Source: Anaerolineae bacterium (GTDB lineage Bacteria > Chloroflexota > Anaerolineae > Aggregatilineales > UBA2796). From it: a stretch of 36,795 nt of DNA. The stretch is taken from assembly GCA_020851855.1 (NCBI GenBank), contig JADZBY010000695.1, positions 1-36,795 of the forward strand. Direction: 5' to 3'. The translations under genes and the position numbers were made by a program. Position 1 is the stretch's first letter; every line of letters starts with the position of its first letter. Under the pieces are notes generated by a model, which saw only the letters and a list, made by a program, of their open reading frames with translations, was not told where the DNA came from and did not search any database. Below, piece after piece: positions 1 through 7,681 of the stretch.

Positions 1-78
1 CATGACGGGCACAACGGCAGGGCTATCGCCGCGCCCGGTGAAGTGATCGACATGCCGCTGGAGAAGGAGCCGGTCTGA
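1..78 (+). CDS. C-terminal end of an upstream gene, probably MnhB/MbhF-like antiporter subunit (partial)
   Basis: Only the last 25 codons are present, ending HDGHNGRAIA...EKEPV and a TGA at 76-78 that overlaps the next start codon (ATG at 78) by one base. The fragment is hydrophilic and cannot be identified by itself. In Mrp antiporters and in Mbh-type hydrogenase operons the gene directly before the NuoK/MrpC-like subunit is the MrpB-like (MnhB/MbhF) subunit, so that is the most likely identity. This rests on gene order and not on sequence. Confidence 0.5.
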   Translation, partial: HDGHNGRAIAAPGEVIDMPLEKEPV

Positions 79-389
79 TGTTCGACTCGCCGCTTTCTAT
101 CGCCCTGGTGGGCGTATTGGGCCTGTTCGGCGTCGGGCTGTACGGGCTGCTGCTCACGCGGAACCTGATCAAGGTCGTGGTGGCGCTGCAAATCCTGGTC
201 AAAGGCGCGGTGCTGGCGCTCGTGGTGGCCGGGAATGTGAGCGGCAAGCTGCAGATCAGCCAGAGTCTGGCCATCACCGTGATCGTGGCCGATACGATTG
301 TCGCCGTGGTGGCGCTGGCGCTGGTCATGCAGGTCAAGCAGCGCGTCGGCACGCTCGACGTGCGCGCCCTTTCCGAACTGCGCAAGTAG
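78..389 (+). CDS. MnhC/MbhG/NuoK-like small membrane subunit
   Basis: A 103-residue protein with three predicted membrane helices (about residues 6-26, 31-53 and 63-84) and a short charged C-terminus, which is the size and shape of NuoK, MrpC/MnhC and MbhG. In these families it sits between the large antiporter subunits and the NuoA/NuoH region and takes part in ion translocation. The start is well supported: AAGGAG lies 8 bases before the ATG, which overlaps the upstream stop. The second helix reads VVALQILVKGAVLALV; many NuoK/MrpC proteins carry a membrane-embedded glutamate near the position of this Gln, so the proton-path carboxylate may be absent or moved (an Asp is present in helix 3). 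It is followed after 38 bases by the NuoL-like gene. Confidence 0.75.
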   Translation: MFDSPLSIALVGVLGLFGVGLYGLLLTRNLIKVVVALQILVKGAVLALVVAGNVSGKLQISQSLAITVIVADTIVAVVALALVMQVKQRVGTLDVRALSELRK

Positions 390-427
390 CTGGCTAGAAC
401 AGCCTAAAGTGTAGGGATTTGTTGCTC

Positions 428-2188
428 ATGACAGCCCTGTTGATTTTGGCGGCGCTCTTGTTACCCTGGCTCGGCGCGTTGAGCGTGCTGGTGGCCGGGG
501 ATAGCCGCCCGCGCGAGCAGCACATGCTGGCCGTGGCCTTTTCGGTCGCCGGGGCGGTCGCCGCGCTGGCGCTCATTCCTCTGGCCCAGACCGGCGCAGC
601 GCTGACCGTCGCGTTGGGCGGCGTATTTGGGGACTTCACCTTCGTGCCGGACGGCATGGCGGTGTTCCTCACGGCGGTGGCCGAGGTGATCGGCTCGCTG
701 GCGGTGATCTTCTCCATGGATTACATGAAGGGTGAAAAGAGCCTGGGGCGGTATTACGCGCTGGTGCTCCTCTTCATCGGGGCGATGGCCGGGCTGGTGC
801 TGGCCGGAAGCCTGCTGATGCTCTTCATCTTCTGGGAGATCACGGCGCTGTGTTCGTATGCGCTGATCGCGTTCCACAACGACGATCCGAAGGCGGTGGC
901 GGGCGGCGTGCGCGCGCTGGTCATGACCCAGATCGGCGGCGCGGGACTTCTGGCGGGCATTTTGCTCGTCCAGAGCACGCTGGGCACGTATGACATCGCC
1001 ACGTTCCTGACGAGCGCGGAGACGTTGCCCGCCGCGACGCTGGCGCTGGTCGGCTTCGGCTTCCTGCTCGGCGCGGCGGCCAAGTCGGCGCAAGTACCGT
1101 TCCAGACGTGGCTGCCGGGCGCGATGGAAGCGCCCACGCCGGTCAGCGCGCTGATCCACGCCGCGACGATGGTCAACGCAGGCGTGTACCTGCTAGCGCG
1201 TTTCTACCCGGCTTTTGAGGGCATTCCCGGCTGGAAAGAGACGGTCATCGCCGTCGGCGCGATCTCGGCGCTGCTGGCGGCGCTCATGGCGCTCGTGGCG
1301 CACGATTTGAAGCGCGTGCTGGCCTATTCGACGGTCAGCCAGCTTGGTTACATGGTGTACGCCGTGGGCGCGGGCGGCATTTTCGCCAGCCAGATGCACC
1401 TGTTCAGCCATGCCGTGTTCAAGGCGCTGTTGTTCCTCGGCGCAGGCGCGGTCATTCACGCCGCCGGCACGCGGGACATGCGCGAGATGGGCGGGCTGGG
1501 CAAGCAGATGCCTATCGTGCGCAACGTGTTCATCATCGGCGCGCTGGCGCTGGCCGGATTGCCCGTCCTGAACGGCTTCTGGAGCAAAGAACTGATCCTG
1601 GAAGCCGGTCTGGCGCACAGCCCGACGTGGTCGCTCGTGATCATGGTCGCGGTGGCGGGCATCACGGCGCTGTACGCGACGCGCATGGTGTGGCTGGTCT
1701 TCTTTGGCGGCGAGCGCGTCAAACGGCGCGTGCACGACGCCGGGCCGGCGATGCGCGTCTCCTTGATCGTGCTGGCGGCGGGCACGTTCCTGACCTGGCT
1801 CTTGGCCGGGCCGTTCGCGGCTGTGCTGCACAACACGCTGCCGACGCACGACATTCACGCGCTGACCACGGGCGACATGATCACGGAAGTGGTCGGCGCG
1901 CCGATCACGCTCATTGCGCTGGCGGTGATCGCCGTCGGCATCCTGCTCTGGTTCGGGCGGGGCGCGTTCAAAAGTCTCACAACACTGCTGGACGTACCCG
2001 CGCAATGGGCGGCGCAGGACTTTGGCTTTAGCTGGCTGACGCGCAACGCGGTGAAGCTCACCCAGGATGCGGCGGGCCTGTTGCGCCTGACGCAAACCGG
2101 CGTCCTGAGCTGGAATGTGGCGGGCATTACGTTGGGGTTGATTGGCCTGATGATCGTCCTCTTTATCCTGGCGGGAGGCGCGCTATGA
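428..2188 (+). CDS. NuoL/MnhA-like antiporter-type proton-translocating subunit
   Basis: A 586-residue polytopic membrane protein of the complex I/Mrp antiporter family (Proton_antipo_M). It should form one ion-pumping module of the membrane-bound hydrogenase. Landmarks seen are the TM5 glutamate in FWEITALCSY (E137), the TM7 lysine in GAAAKSAQVPFQTWLPG (K219), the APTPVSALIHAATMVNAG segment, HDLKRVLAYSTVSQLGYM, the HAVFKALLFL segment and a TM12 lysine in FWSKELIL (K387). The extended C-terminus carries extra helices, as in NuoL-type subunits, after residue about 450. I chose ATG 428 over an in-frame TTG at 419 because AGGG at 413-416 lies too close to the TTG. Its end overlaps the next gene by four bases, so the two are almost certainly co-translated. 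Confidence 0.88.
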   Translation: MTALLILAALLLPWLGALSVLVAGDSRPREQHMLAVAFSVAGAVAALALIPLAQTGAALTVALGGVFGDFTFVPDGMAVFLTAVAEVIGSLAVIFSMDYMKGEKSLGRYYALVLLFIGAMAGLVLAGSLLMLFIFWEITALCSYALIAFHNDDPKAVAGGVRALVMTQIGGAGLLAGILLVQSTLGTYDIATFLTSAETLPAATLALVGFGFLLGAAAKSAQVPFQTWLPGAMEAPTPVSALIHAATMVNAGVYLLARFYPAFEGIPGWKETVIAVGAISALLAALMALVAHDLKRVLAYSTVSQLGYMVYAVGAGGIFASQMHLFSHAVFKALLFLGAGAVIHAAGTRDMREMGGLGKQMPIVRNVFIIGALALAGLPVLNGFWSKELILEAGLAHSPTWSLVIMVAVAGITALYATRMVWLVFFGGERVKRRVHDAGPAMRVSLIVLAAGTFLTWLLAGPFAAVLHNTLPTHDIHALTTGDMITEVVGAPITLIALAVIAVGILLWFGRGAFKSLTTLLDVPAQWAAQDFGFSWLTRNAVKLTQDAAGLLRLTQTGVLSWNVAGITLGLIGLMIVLFILAGGAL

Positions 2189-3696
2189 ACCCGGCAGCAC
2201 TGTTGAGCCTGATCGGGCTGCCCATCGCGCTCTCGCCGCTCGTGTACCTGGAAGGGCGGCTGGAATGGCGCGCTGCGCGGCGTGAGCACGACGCGGGCCA
2301 TGTTTCCGGCGCGCGTTGGCTGGCGCTGGCGCTGCTGGCGCTCACCTGGGCCGCCTATGGGCTGGCCGCGCGGGATTTTGCCGCGTCGGGCCAGCAAATC
2401 GTCACCGTCGGGGCGGTCGCGCTCCGGCTGGACGGCATGAGCCTGCTGCTCTCCGGGCTGGCGCTCGGCCTGGGCACGGCGGTGGTCCTGTTCTCCGGCC
2501 CGTACATGGCCGGCGAGGCGGGGCAGGAAAAATACTACACGATGCTGCTGGTCATGATCGGGGCCATGATCGGCCTGTCATGCGCCGCAGACGTGTTCAA
2601 CCTGTGGGTGTGGTTCGAGACGATGGCCGTCTCGTCGTACCTGCTGGTCGCCTTCTACAAGGATCGTAGCGCGTCGCTTGAGGCGGGCGTGAAGTACCTG
2701 GTGCAGAGTGCGGTCGGCTCCGGGCTGGTGCTGCTGGGCGTCGCCGTGGTGCTGGCCGGGACGGGCGACCTGAGCCTAAGCGGCGTCCGGTTCGCGGATC
2801 GTGGGCTGGCCATCCTGGCGGGCGCGCTGTTCACCATCGGCTTTGGCGTGAAGATCGCCATGATCCCGATGCACACGTGGCTGCCCGACGCGCACTCGCA
2901 AGCGCCGAGTGGAATCAGCGCCATGCTGTCCGGCGTGGTCATCGAAGCCGGGCTGATCGCCCTGCTGCGCACGTTCGGGGCGCTGGCCGGGGCGAACGTG
3001 TCGTGGGGCGTCGTGTTGATGCTCTTCGGCGCGATTAACATGATCGGCGGCAACCTGCTGGCGCTGCGCCAGACGCAGGTGAAGCGCCTGCTCGCCTATT
3101 CGAGCCTGGCGCACATGGGTTACATGCTGATCGGCCTCGGCGCGAGCCTGCACAGCGGCGATGCGACGGCGGCGCAGGGCAGCTTTTTCCACATGCTCAA
3201 CCACGGGCTGATGAAAGGGCTGGCGTTTCTTGCCGTCGGCGCGCTGATGTACGGCCTGCTCATCCGGCGCGGGCGGCATGACGTGCTCACCGCAGAGCAC
3301 CTGAACGGCGCGGCGTCGCGTTATCCGCTGCTGGCGCTGTGCCTGAGCATCGCGCTGCTCGGCCTGGGCGGTCTGCCGCCGCTGGCCGGGTTCATGTCCA
3401 AGTGGCAGATCTTCGTCGGCGGCTTCGGGACGGGCGACGCCTGGATTCAGGCGTTGATGGTCTTCGCCGCGCTCAATAGCGTGCTGTCGCTGGCCTATTA
3501 CGCGCCGCTGGTGAACGCCATGTACCGCCACGAGCCGTCGCCCGAAGTGAAAGACGGCGCGCCGCTGCGCTGGGAGTTGCTCGTCCCCGTCGTGATCCTG
3601 GCGGCAGCGGTCATCATCCTGGGCGTTGCGCCGTCGTTAGCCGGTGGGCTGAGCGGCGATGCGGCTTCGGCGCTGATGCTGGGCCTGGGCATGTGA
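2185..3696 (+). CDS. NuoM/NuoN/MnhD-like antiporter-type subunit
   Basis: A 503-residue, about 14-helix member of the same Proton_antipo_M family and the second ion-translocating module. Conserved features are WFETMAVSSYLLVAF (E145 in TM5), GVKIAMIPMHTWLPDAHSQAP (K223 in TM7), KRLLAYSSLAHMGYM, the HMLNHGLMKGLAFLAVGAL helix and PLAGFMSKWQIF (K406 in TM12). It has the shorter C-terminus of the MnhD/MbhH/NuoM/N group and lacks the NuoL extension. The start overlaps the stop of the preceding gene (ATGA). The pair of different antiporter-type subunits next to a hydrogenase module resembles Mbh and Hyf/Hyc complexes; which ion (H+ or Na+) is moved cannot be told from these motifs. Confidence 0.88.
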   Translation: MNPAALLSLIGLPIALSPLVYLEGRLEWRAARREHDAGHVSGARWLALALLALTWAAYGLAARDFAASGQQIVTVGAVALRLDGMSLLLSGLALGLGTAVVLFSGPYMAGEAGQEKYYTMLLVMIGAMIGLSCAADVFNLWVWFETMAVSSYLLVAFYKDRSASLEAGVKYLVQSAVGSGLVLLGVAVVLAGTGDLSLSGVRFADRGLAILAGALFTIGFGVKIAMIPMHTWLPDAHSQAPSGISAMLSGVVIEAGLIALLRTFGALAGANVSWGVVLMLFGAINMIGGNLLALRQTQVKRLLAYSSLAHMGYMLIGLGASLHSGDATAAQGSFFHMLNHGLMKGLAFLAVGALMYGLLIRRGRHDVLTAEHLNGAASRYPLLALCLSIALLGLGGLPPLAGFMSKWQIFVGGFGTGDAWIQALMVFAALNSVLSLAYYAPLVNAMYRHEPSPEVKDGAPLRWELLVPVVILAAAVIILGVAPSLAGGLSGDAASALMLGLGM

Positions 3697-3719
3697 AACA
3701 GGGAAGTGATGAGGCTGTA

Positions 3720-4481
3720 ATGACTGTGAAATATGCAGCGCCGGTCCCGGAGAGGCCCCGGACGTACGAGTCCGAGGTCGATCACCACACCCGGCGCGAC
3801 CCACACCGCCGCGTTTCGTCGCTCTCGGACATCATCCTGGGCGGGCAGGACGGGCTGGTCAATGTGTTGGGCGTGATCCTGGGCGTGGCGGCGGCCACAT
3901 CCGATACGCGCATCGTGCTGGTGGCCGGGCTGGCCGCGACCTTTGCCGAGTCGGTGTCGATGGGCGCGGTGGCGTACACCTCGACGCTGGCCGACGCCGA
4001 CTTCTACGAGAGCGAGCGGGAGCGCGAATACCGCCACCTGAGCCATGCGCCCCATGTCGAGCGCGAGGAAATCTACGACATCTACCGCGCCAAAGGCTTT
4101 GAGGGCGAATTGCTCGATCACATCGTGGACACCATCACGGCTAACCCGGATGTGTGGGTCGCGGTGATGATGGCCGAAGAGCACCAGTTGCGCCCGGTGA
4201 ACCGCCGGACGGCGCTGCGCTCCGCGATCATCGTCGGCCTGTCCGCCGTGATCGGCTCGCTCATCCCGCTGATGCCGTTCGTCTTCCTGCCGGTGAGCGT
4301 GGGCATGGTCGTCGCCATCGCCATCTCGGCGCTGGTGCTGTTCCTGGTCGGCGCGTACAAGGCGCGCATCTACGTCGGCAATCCGGGCAAAAGCGGGCTG
4401 GAAATGGCCATCATCGGGACGGCCAGCGCGCTGGTCGGTTACCTGGTCGGGCTGCTGTTCCGCGTGCCCGTTGTGCCGTAA
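3720..4481 (+). CDS. VIT1/CCC1-family iron/manganese transporter in the hydrogenase operon
   Basis: A 253-residue protein of the VIT/CCC1 family, known as Fe2+/Mn2+ exporters or sequestration transporters. A hydrophilic N-terminus of about 35 residues leads into LSDIILGGQDGLVNVLGVIL, the family's typical first helix; FAESVSMGAVAYTSTLADADF marks the second helix. A Glu/Asp/Arg-rich cytoplasmic loop follows (about 90-155) and corresponds to the metal-gathering loop of VIT1, then three more helices (about 165-185, 190-220, 225-250). I prefer ATG 3720, with GAGG five bases upstream, to the in-frame GTG at 3693 that overlaps the preceding stop. It is on the same strand and tightly spaced between hydrogenase subunit genes, which suggests a linked role in metal supply; that is inference. 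Confidence 0.85.
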   Translation: MTVKYAAPVPERPRTYESEVDHHTRRDPHRRVSSLSDIILGGQDGLVNVLGVILGVAAATSDTRIVLVAGLAATFAESVSMGAVAYTSTLADADFYESEREREYRHLSHAPHVEREEIYDIYRAKGFEGELLDHIVDTITANPDVWVAVMMAEEHQLRPVNRRTALRSAIIVGLSAVIGSLIPLMPFVFLPVSVGMVVAIAISALVLFLVGAYKARIYVGNPGKSGLEMAIIGTASALVGYLVGLLFRVPVVP

Positions 4482-4508
4482 GGCAGTGAGGGAACAAAGA
4501 GGACACTT

Positions 4509-4823
4509 ATGGAAGGCATTCTGCTCGCGCCGCCGCTGGCGTTCCTGATCTACATCGGGCTGGTGGCCATCCTGAACCGGGCCGGGCGCACGCTGGCCGG
4601 GCCGGGCACGACGAATGCGCTGAAAATCAGCGCGTATGCGGGCGGTGAAGCGCCGCCCGACGTGCAGGGCATTCCCGGCTACCGGCCCTTTTTCGTCATC
4701 GCCCTGTTTTTCGCCATGCTGCACCTGGGCGTGCTGATCCTGGCGACGAGTGGGCTGACGCCGCTGGCGGGTGTGTATCTGGTCGGGATGATCCTCGTGC
4801 TCGTCGCGCTCATGCTGGGGTAG
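4509..4823 (+). CDS. NuoA/MbhI-like small membrane subunit
   Basis: A 104-residue protein with a membrane helix near the N-terminus (residues 5-24), a Gly/Pro-rich hydrophilic loop (SAYAGGEAPPDVQGIPGY) and two further helices (about 60-79, 82-102). Length, helix number and position immediately before the NuoB-like gene fit a NuoA/MbhI-type subunit that anchors the peripheral arm at the membrane. The loop after helix 1 is the part that contacts the NuoB/NuoD-like module in complex I. AGAGGA lies just upstream of the ATG. Sequence similarity to classical NuoA is weak by eye, so the family call leans on context. Confidence 0.6.
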   Translation: MEGILLAPPLAFLIYIGLVAILNRAGRTLAGPGTTNALKISAYAGGEAPPDVQGIPGYRPFFVIALFFAMLHLGVLILATSGLTPLAGVYLVGMILVLVALMLG

Positions 4824-4838
4824 AAGGGACCACGGATT

Positions 4839-5312
4839 ATGCTCTCTTTGGGCGAAACAATGCAGAACGCGCTGGAACAGATCAAGAGCTGGGCGCGCAT
4901 CAACTCCCCGTGGCTGGTGCACTTCAATAGCGGCTCGTGCAACGGCTGCGATATTGAAATCCTGGCCACGCTCACGCCGCGTTACGACGTGGAGCGCTTT
5001 GGCATCAAGCTCCAGGGCAGCCCACGCCATGCCGACGTGCTGGTGTGCACCGGCCCGGTGACGCTCCAGGCGCGCGACCGGCTGAAGCGCATCTACGAGC
5101 AGATGCCGGAGCCGCGTTTTGTGGTAGCCGTCGGCTCGTGCGCCATCTCCGGCGGCGCGTTCCAGGGCTGTTACAACGTGGTCGGGCACATTGACGAGGT
5201 CATCCCGGTGGATGTGTACGTGCCGGGCTGCCCGCCGCGCCCGGAAGCCATCATCGACGGCGTGGTGAAACTGTTGGGCAAGTTAAAGGAACCGGCGGCT
5301 CATGAGCAGTGA
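4839..5312 (+). CDS. [NiFe] hydrogenase (group 4) small subunit, NuoB-like
   Basis: A 157-residue electron-transfer subunit carrying the proximal [4Fe-4S] cluster next to the Ni-Fe site. The cluster ligands are visible as C34 and C37 in SGSCNGCDIE, C101 in VGSCAISGG and C131 in VPGCPPRPEAI. This is the single-cluster NuoB/EchC/MbhJ layout, without the extra clusters or the Tat signal of periplasmic uptake hydrogenases, so it should face the cytoplasm. The ATG is preceded by AAGGGA. The gene overlaps the NuoC-like gene by 11 bases. Its sequence fits either complex I or group 4 hydrogenase; the partner large subunit decides for hydrogenase. Confidence 0.9.
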   Translation: MLSLGETMQNALEQIKSWARINSPWLVHFNSGSCNGCDIEILATLTPRYDVERFGIKLQGSPRHADVLVCTGPVTLQARDRLKRIYEQMPEPRFVVAVGSCAISGGAFQGCYNVVGHIDEVIPVDVYVPGCPPRPEAIIDGVVKLLGKLKEPAAHEQ

Positions 5313-5829
5313 ACCTGAACAGACGACGAGCGAGGCGAGCGCCGCTCCGGCGCTGAGCACGGATCGGCCCTTGCAGCAGGCAGGCGAGCTATTGCTGCCC
5401 TGGACGAAGAAGAGCGACCTGCCGGAGCCGGGCCGCCTGGACCTGAGCATCGAGGCCGGCGACCTGCTCGCGGCGGTGAAAGCGATCCTTGACGCGCGCT
5501 GGGGATACCTGATCGCCATCACCGGGCTGGACCTGGGCAAAGCGGGGCAGTTCGAGGTGCTGTACCAGTTCGGGCAGGGCGCGGCGGTGCTCACACTGCG
5601 CGTGGCCATCCCGCACGACGCGGCGAGCGTGCCGACCGTGTGCCGCCTGATCCCGTCCGCCAGCTTCTTTGAGCGTGAGCTGGCCGAGATGTTCGGCATC
5701 ACGGTCGAGGGCACGCCCGATCCGAGCAAGCTGTTTCTGCCGGACGACTGGCCGAACGGCGCGTTTCCGCTGCGCAAAGACTTCACAGCGCCCGCGCTGC
5801 CCAAAGAGGCCACGCCGGAGACGGCATGA
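5302..5829 (+). CDS. NuoC/MbhK/EchD-like hydrogenase subunit
   Basis: A 175-residue soluble protein of the complex I 30-kDa family. The N-terminal 40 residues are Ala/Pro-rich and poorly conserved, then an alpha/beta domain leads to the family signature FERELAEMFGITVEGTPDPS and the C-terminal PDDWPNGAFPLRKDF. It carries no cofactor ligands and serves as scaffold between the small and large subunits. Its start lies inside the end of the small-subunit gene, and 62 bases separate it from the large subunit. Confidence 0.87.
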   Translation: MSSEPEQTTSEASAAPALSTDRPLQQAGELLLPWTKKSDLPEPGRLDLSIEAGDLLAAVKAILDARWGYLIAITGLDLGKAGQFEVLYQFGQGAAVLTLRVAIPHDAASVPTVCRLIPSASFFERELAEMFGITVEGTPDPSKLFLPDDWPNGAFPLRKDFTAPALPKEATPETA

Positions 5830-5891
5830 CGCGCGTCCGCATGGCACGCAGACCTTAAAACACGGTGGAACCAGGCGCGAGGAGAGAGGTT

Positions 5892-7088
5892 ATGTCGGAA
5901 AAGCAAGCAATCGGGACGCGGCTCGACAAATTCATCGTCCCTATCGGCCCGCAGCACCCGGCCTTGAAAGAACCCGGCCATTTCGAGTTCAGCGTCGATG
6001 GCGAAGTCGTCACCGGGGCGACGGCGCGCCTGGGCTACGCGCATCGTGGCATCGAGAAGGCGTGCGAGCAGCGCAATTTCACCCAGGACATCTACCTGCT
6101 GGAGCGCGTGTGTGGCATCTGTTCGCACGTGCACGCCACGGCCTTTGTGCTGGGCGTCGAAAAGCTGGCGGGCGTCGGTGCGCCGCCGCGCGCCCAGGCC
6201 ATCCGCACGCTGGTGGCCGAATTGGAGCGCGTTCATAGCCATATGCTCTGGCTGGGAGTCGCCGCGCACGAGGCGGGCTTTGATACGCTGTTCATGTACT
6301 CGTGGCGCGACCGCGAGACGGTCATGGACATCCTCGAAGCGCTGACCGGCAACCGCGTGAACTACTCCGCGAATGTGCTGGGCGGCGTGAAGTGCGACGT
6401 GACGCCGGAGATTGCCGAGTCGATCCGCAAGGGAATCGACTTCCTCGAAGAGCGGACCAAACACTACCTGGACGAAGTGACGAACGACCCGCGTTTCCGG
6501 GCGCGCACACACGGCATCGGCGTCATGACGGCGCTCCAGGCCGAGCAGCTTGGCGTGGTCGGCCCGACGGCGCGCGCATCGGGCGTGGCCCGCGACATTC
6601 GCCTTGACGCGCCGTATGCCGCGTATACCACCTTCGTCCCGGAGTTGATCCTGGAGAGCGAAGGCGACCTCGAAGCGCGTTTCAGCGTGCGCCTGCGGGA
6701 GCTTTTTGAGGCGTACCGGCTCATCCGCGCCATCCTGGACAACCTGCCGGCGGGCGATCTGACGGTGCGTATGCCGCGCAAGATCAAAGCGGGCGAGACG
6801 GTGAGCCGGGTCGAAGCGCCGCGCGGCGAGTTGTTCTACTTTATCCGCAGCAACGGGACCGACATGCCGGAGCGCGTGAAGATCCGCACGCCCACGCTGT
6901 GCAACATGCCGTCGGTGCTGGCCACGTCGCTTGGGCATCAGCTGGCGGACGTGCCGATGATCCTGGTCGGCATCGACCCGTGCTTCTCATGCAACGACCG
7001 GGCCGTCGTGTTGCGCCGGCGTGGTCAGGATAACCCGGCGCTCCTCGATTGGGACGCGCTGCGGCAGTTGGGCCAGTCTGGGCGTTAG
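5892..7088 (+). CDS. [NiFe] hydrogenase (group 4) large catalytic subunit, NuoD-like
   Basis: A 398-residue catalytic subunit that should reduce protons or oxidise H2 at a Ni-Fe(CN)2CO site. Both ligand pairs are intact: C74 and C77 in ERVCGICSHVHA and C364 and C367 in GIDPCFSCNDR. NuoD proteins of complex I have lost these cysteines, so this is a hydrogenase. After R370, the usual endopeptidase site, 28 residues remain (AVVLRRRG...), matching a C-terminal extension that is removed after nickel insertion; the HycI-like protease gene lies at the end of the same operon. ATG 5892 is preferred, with GGAG seven bases upstream, over an in-frame GTG at 5865. Confidence 0.93.
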   Translation: MSEKQAIGTRLDKFIVPIGPQHPALKEPGHFEFSVDGEVVTGATARLGYAHRGIEKACEQRNFTQDIYLLERVCGICSHVHATAFVLGVEKLAGVGAPPRAQAIRTLVAELERVHSHMLWLGVAAHEAGFDTLFMYSWRDRETVMDILEALTGNRVNYSANVLGGVKCDVTPEIAESIRKGIDFLEERTKHYLDEVTNDPRFRARTHGIGVMTALQAEQLGVVGPTARASGVARDIRLDAPYAAYTTFVPELILESEGDLEARFSVRLRELFEAYRLIRAILDNLPAGDLTVRMPRKIKAGETVSRVEAPRGELFYFIRSNGTDMPERVKIRTPTLCNMPSVLATSLGHQLADVPMILVGIDPCFSCNDRAVVLRRRGQDNPALLDWDALRQLGQSGR

Positions 7089-7114
7089 CAGCGCAGCGGG
7101 CGGGAGCGCAGGCC

Positions 7115-7666
7115 ATGTCACGCAAGGCACTCGTTGCTTACGCGACGCGCCTCGGCTCGACCATCGAAGTCGCCGAAACGGTGGGGGCCGTCCTGTGCCA
7201 GGCGGATGTCTTCGTCGATGTGCGGCTGGCGCAGGATGTGACGGGCCTGGACGAATACGTCGCCGTCGTGCTGGGCAGCGCCATCCGGGATGGGAAGTGG
7301 CTGCCCGAAGCGGTTCACTTCCTGAAGCGCCACCAGAAGGCGCTGGCCGTCCGCCCGCTGGCGCTGTTCGTGGTGAGCATGACGATGGCGCAGGACACGC
7401 CCGAAAACCGTGAGACGGTGCTGGGCTACCTTGAGCCGGTATTGGGCGACCTGCCCGACCTGAAGCCGGTGGACATCGGCCTGTTCGCAGGGGAGATCGA
7501 CGCGGCGCGCCTGGGCTATTTCGCCCGCCGGGCCGTGCACAAGCTCGGAGCGCCGCCGGGCGACTTCCGGGACTGGGACACCATTCGAAACTGGGCGGCC
7601 CGCATCAGCCCGCTGTTGCTGAGCGCAACGCCCGGCAAGCCCCCGCGTGGGGCATCGGGAGAATAG
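7115..7666 (+). CDS. flavodoxin-domain protein (HemG/Flavodoxin_5-like)
   Basis: A 183-residue protein with a flavodoxin fold. The N-terminal strand and phosphate loop read LVAYATRLGSTIEVAE, where FMN phosphate would bind; VVLGSAIRDGKWLPEAVHFL and ALFVVSMTMAQ follow, and FAGEIDAARL plus GDFRDWDTIRNWA near the C-terminus are typical of the HemG-like group (protoporphyrinogen oxidase flavodoxins and relatives). It lies between the large subunit and NuoH-like genes with short gaps (26 and 15 bases), so it is part of the hydrogenase operon. It might carry electrons to or from the complex. Menaquinone-dependent protoporphyrinogen oxidase activity is possible, but nothing else in the neighbourhood concerns heme. 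Confidence 0.8.
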   Translation: MSRKALVAYATRLGSTIEVAETVGAVLCQADVFVDVRLAQDVTGLDEYVAVVLGSAIRDGKWLPEAVHFLKRHQKALAVRPLALFVVSMTMAQDTPENRETVLGYLEPVLGDLPDLKPVDIGLFAGEIDAARLGYFARRAVHKLGAPPGDFRDWDTIRNWAARISPLLLSATPGKPPRGASGE

Positions 7667-7681
7667 GACAAAAGAGCGATT

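Noticed and set aside
3498-5189. Long - strand frames at 3498-5189, 5283-6938 and 2776-3531
   Set aside because: They are antisense to hydrogenase subunit genes and show no domain or ribosome-binding site.
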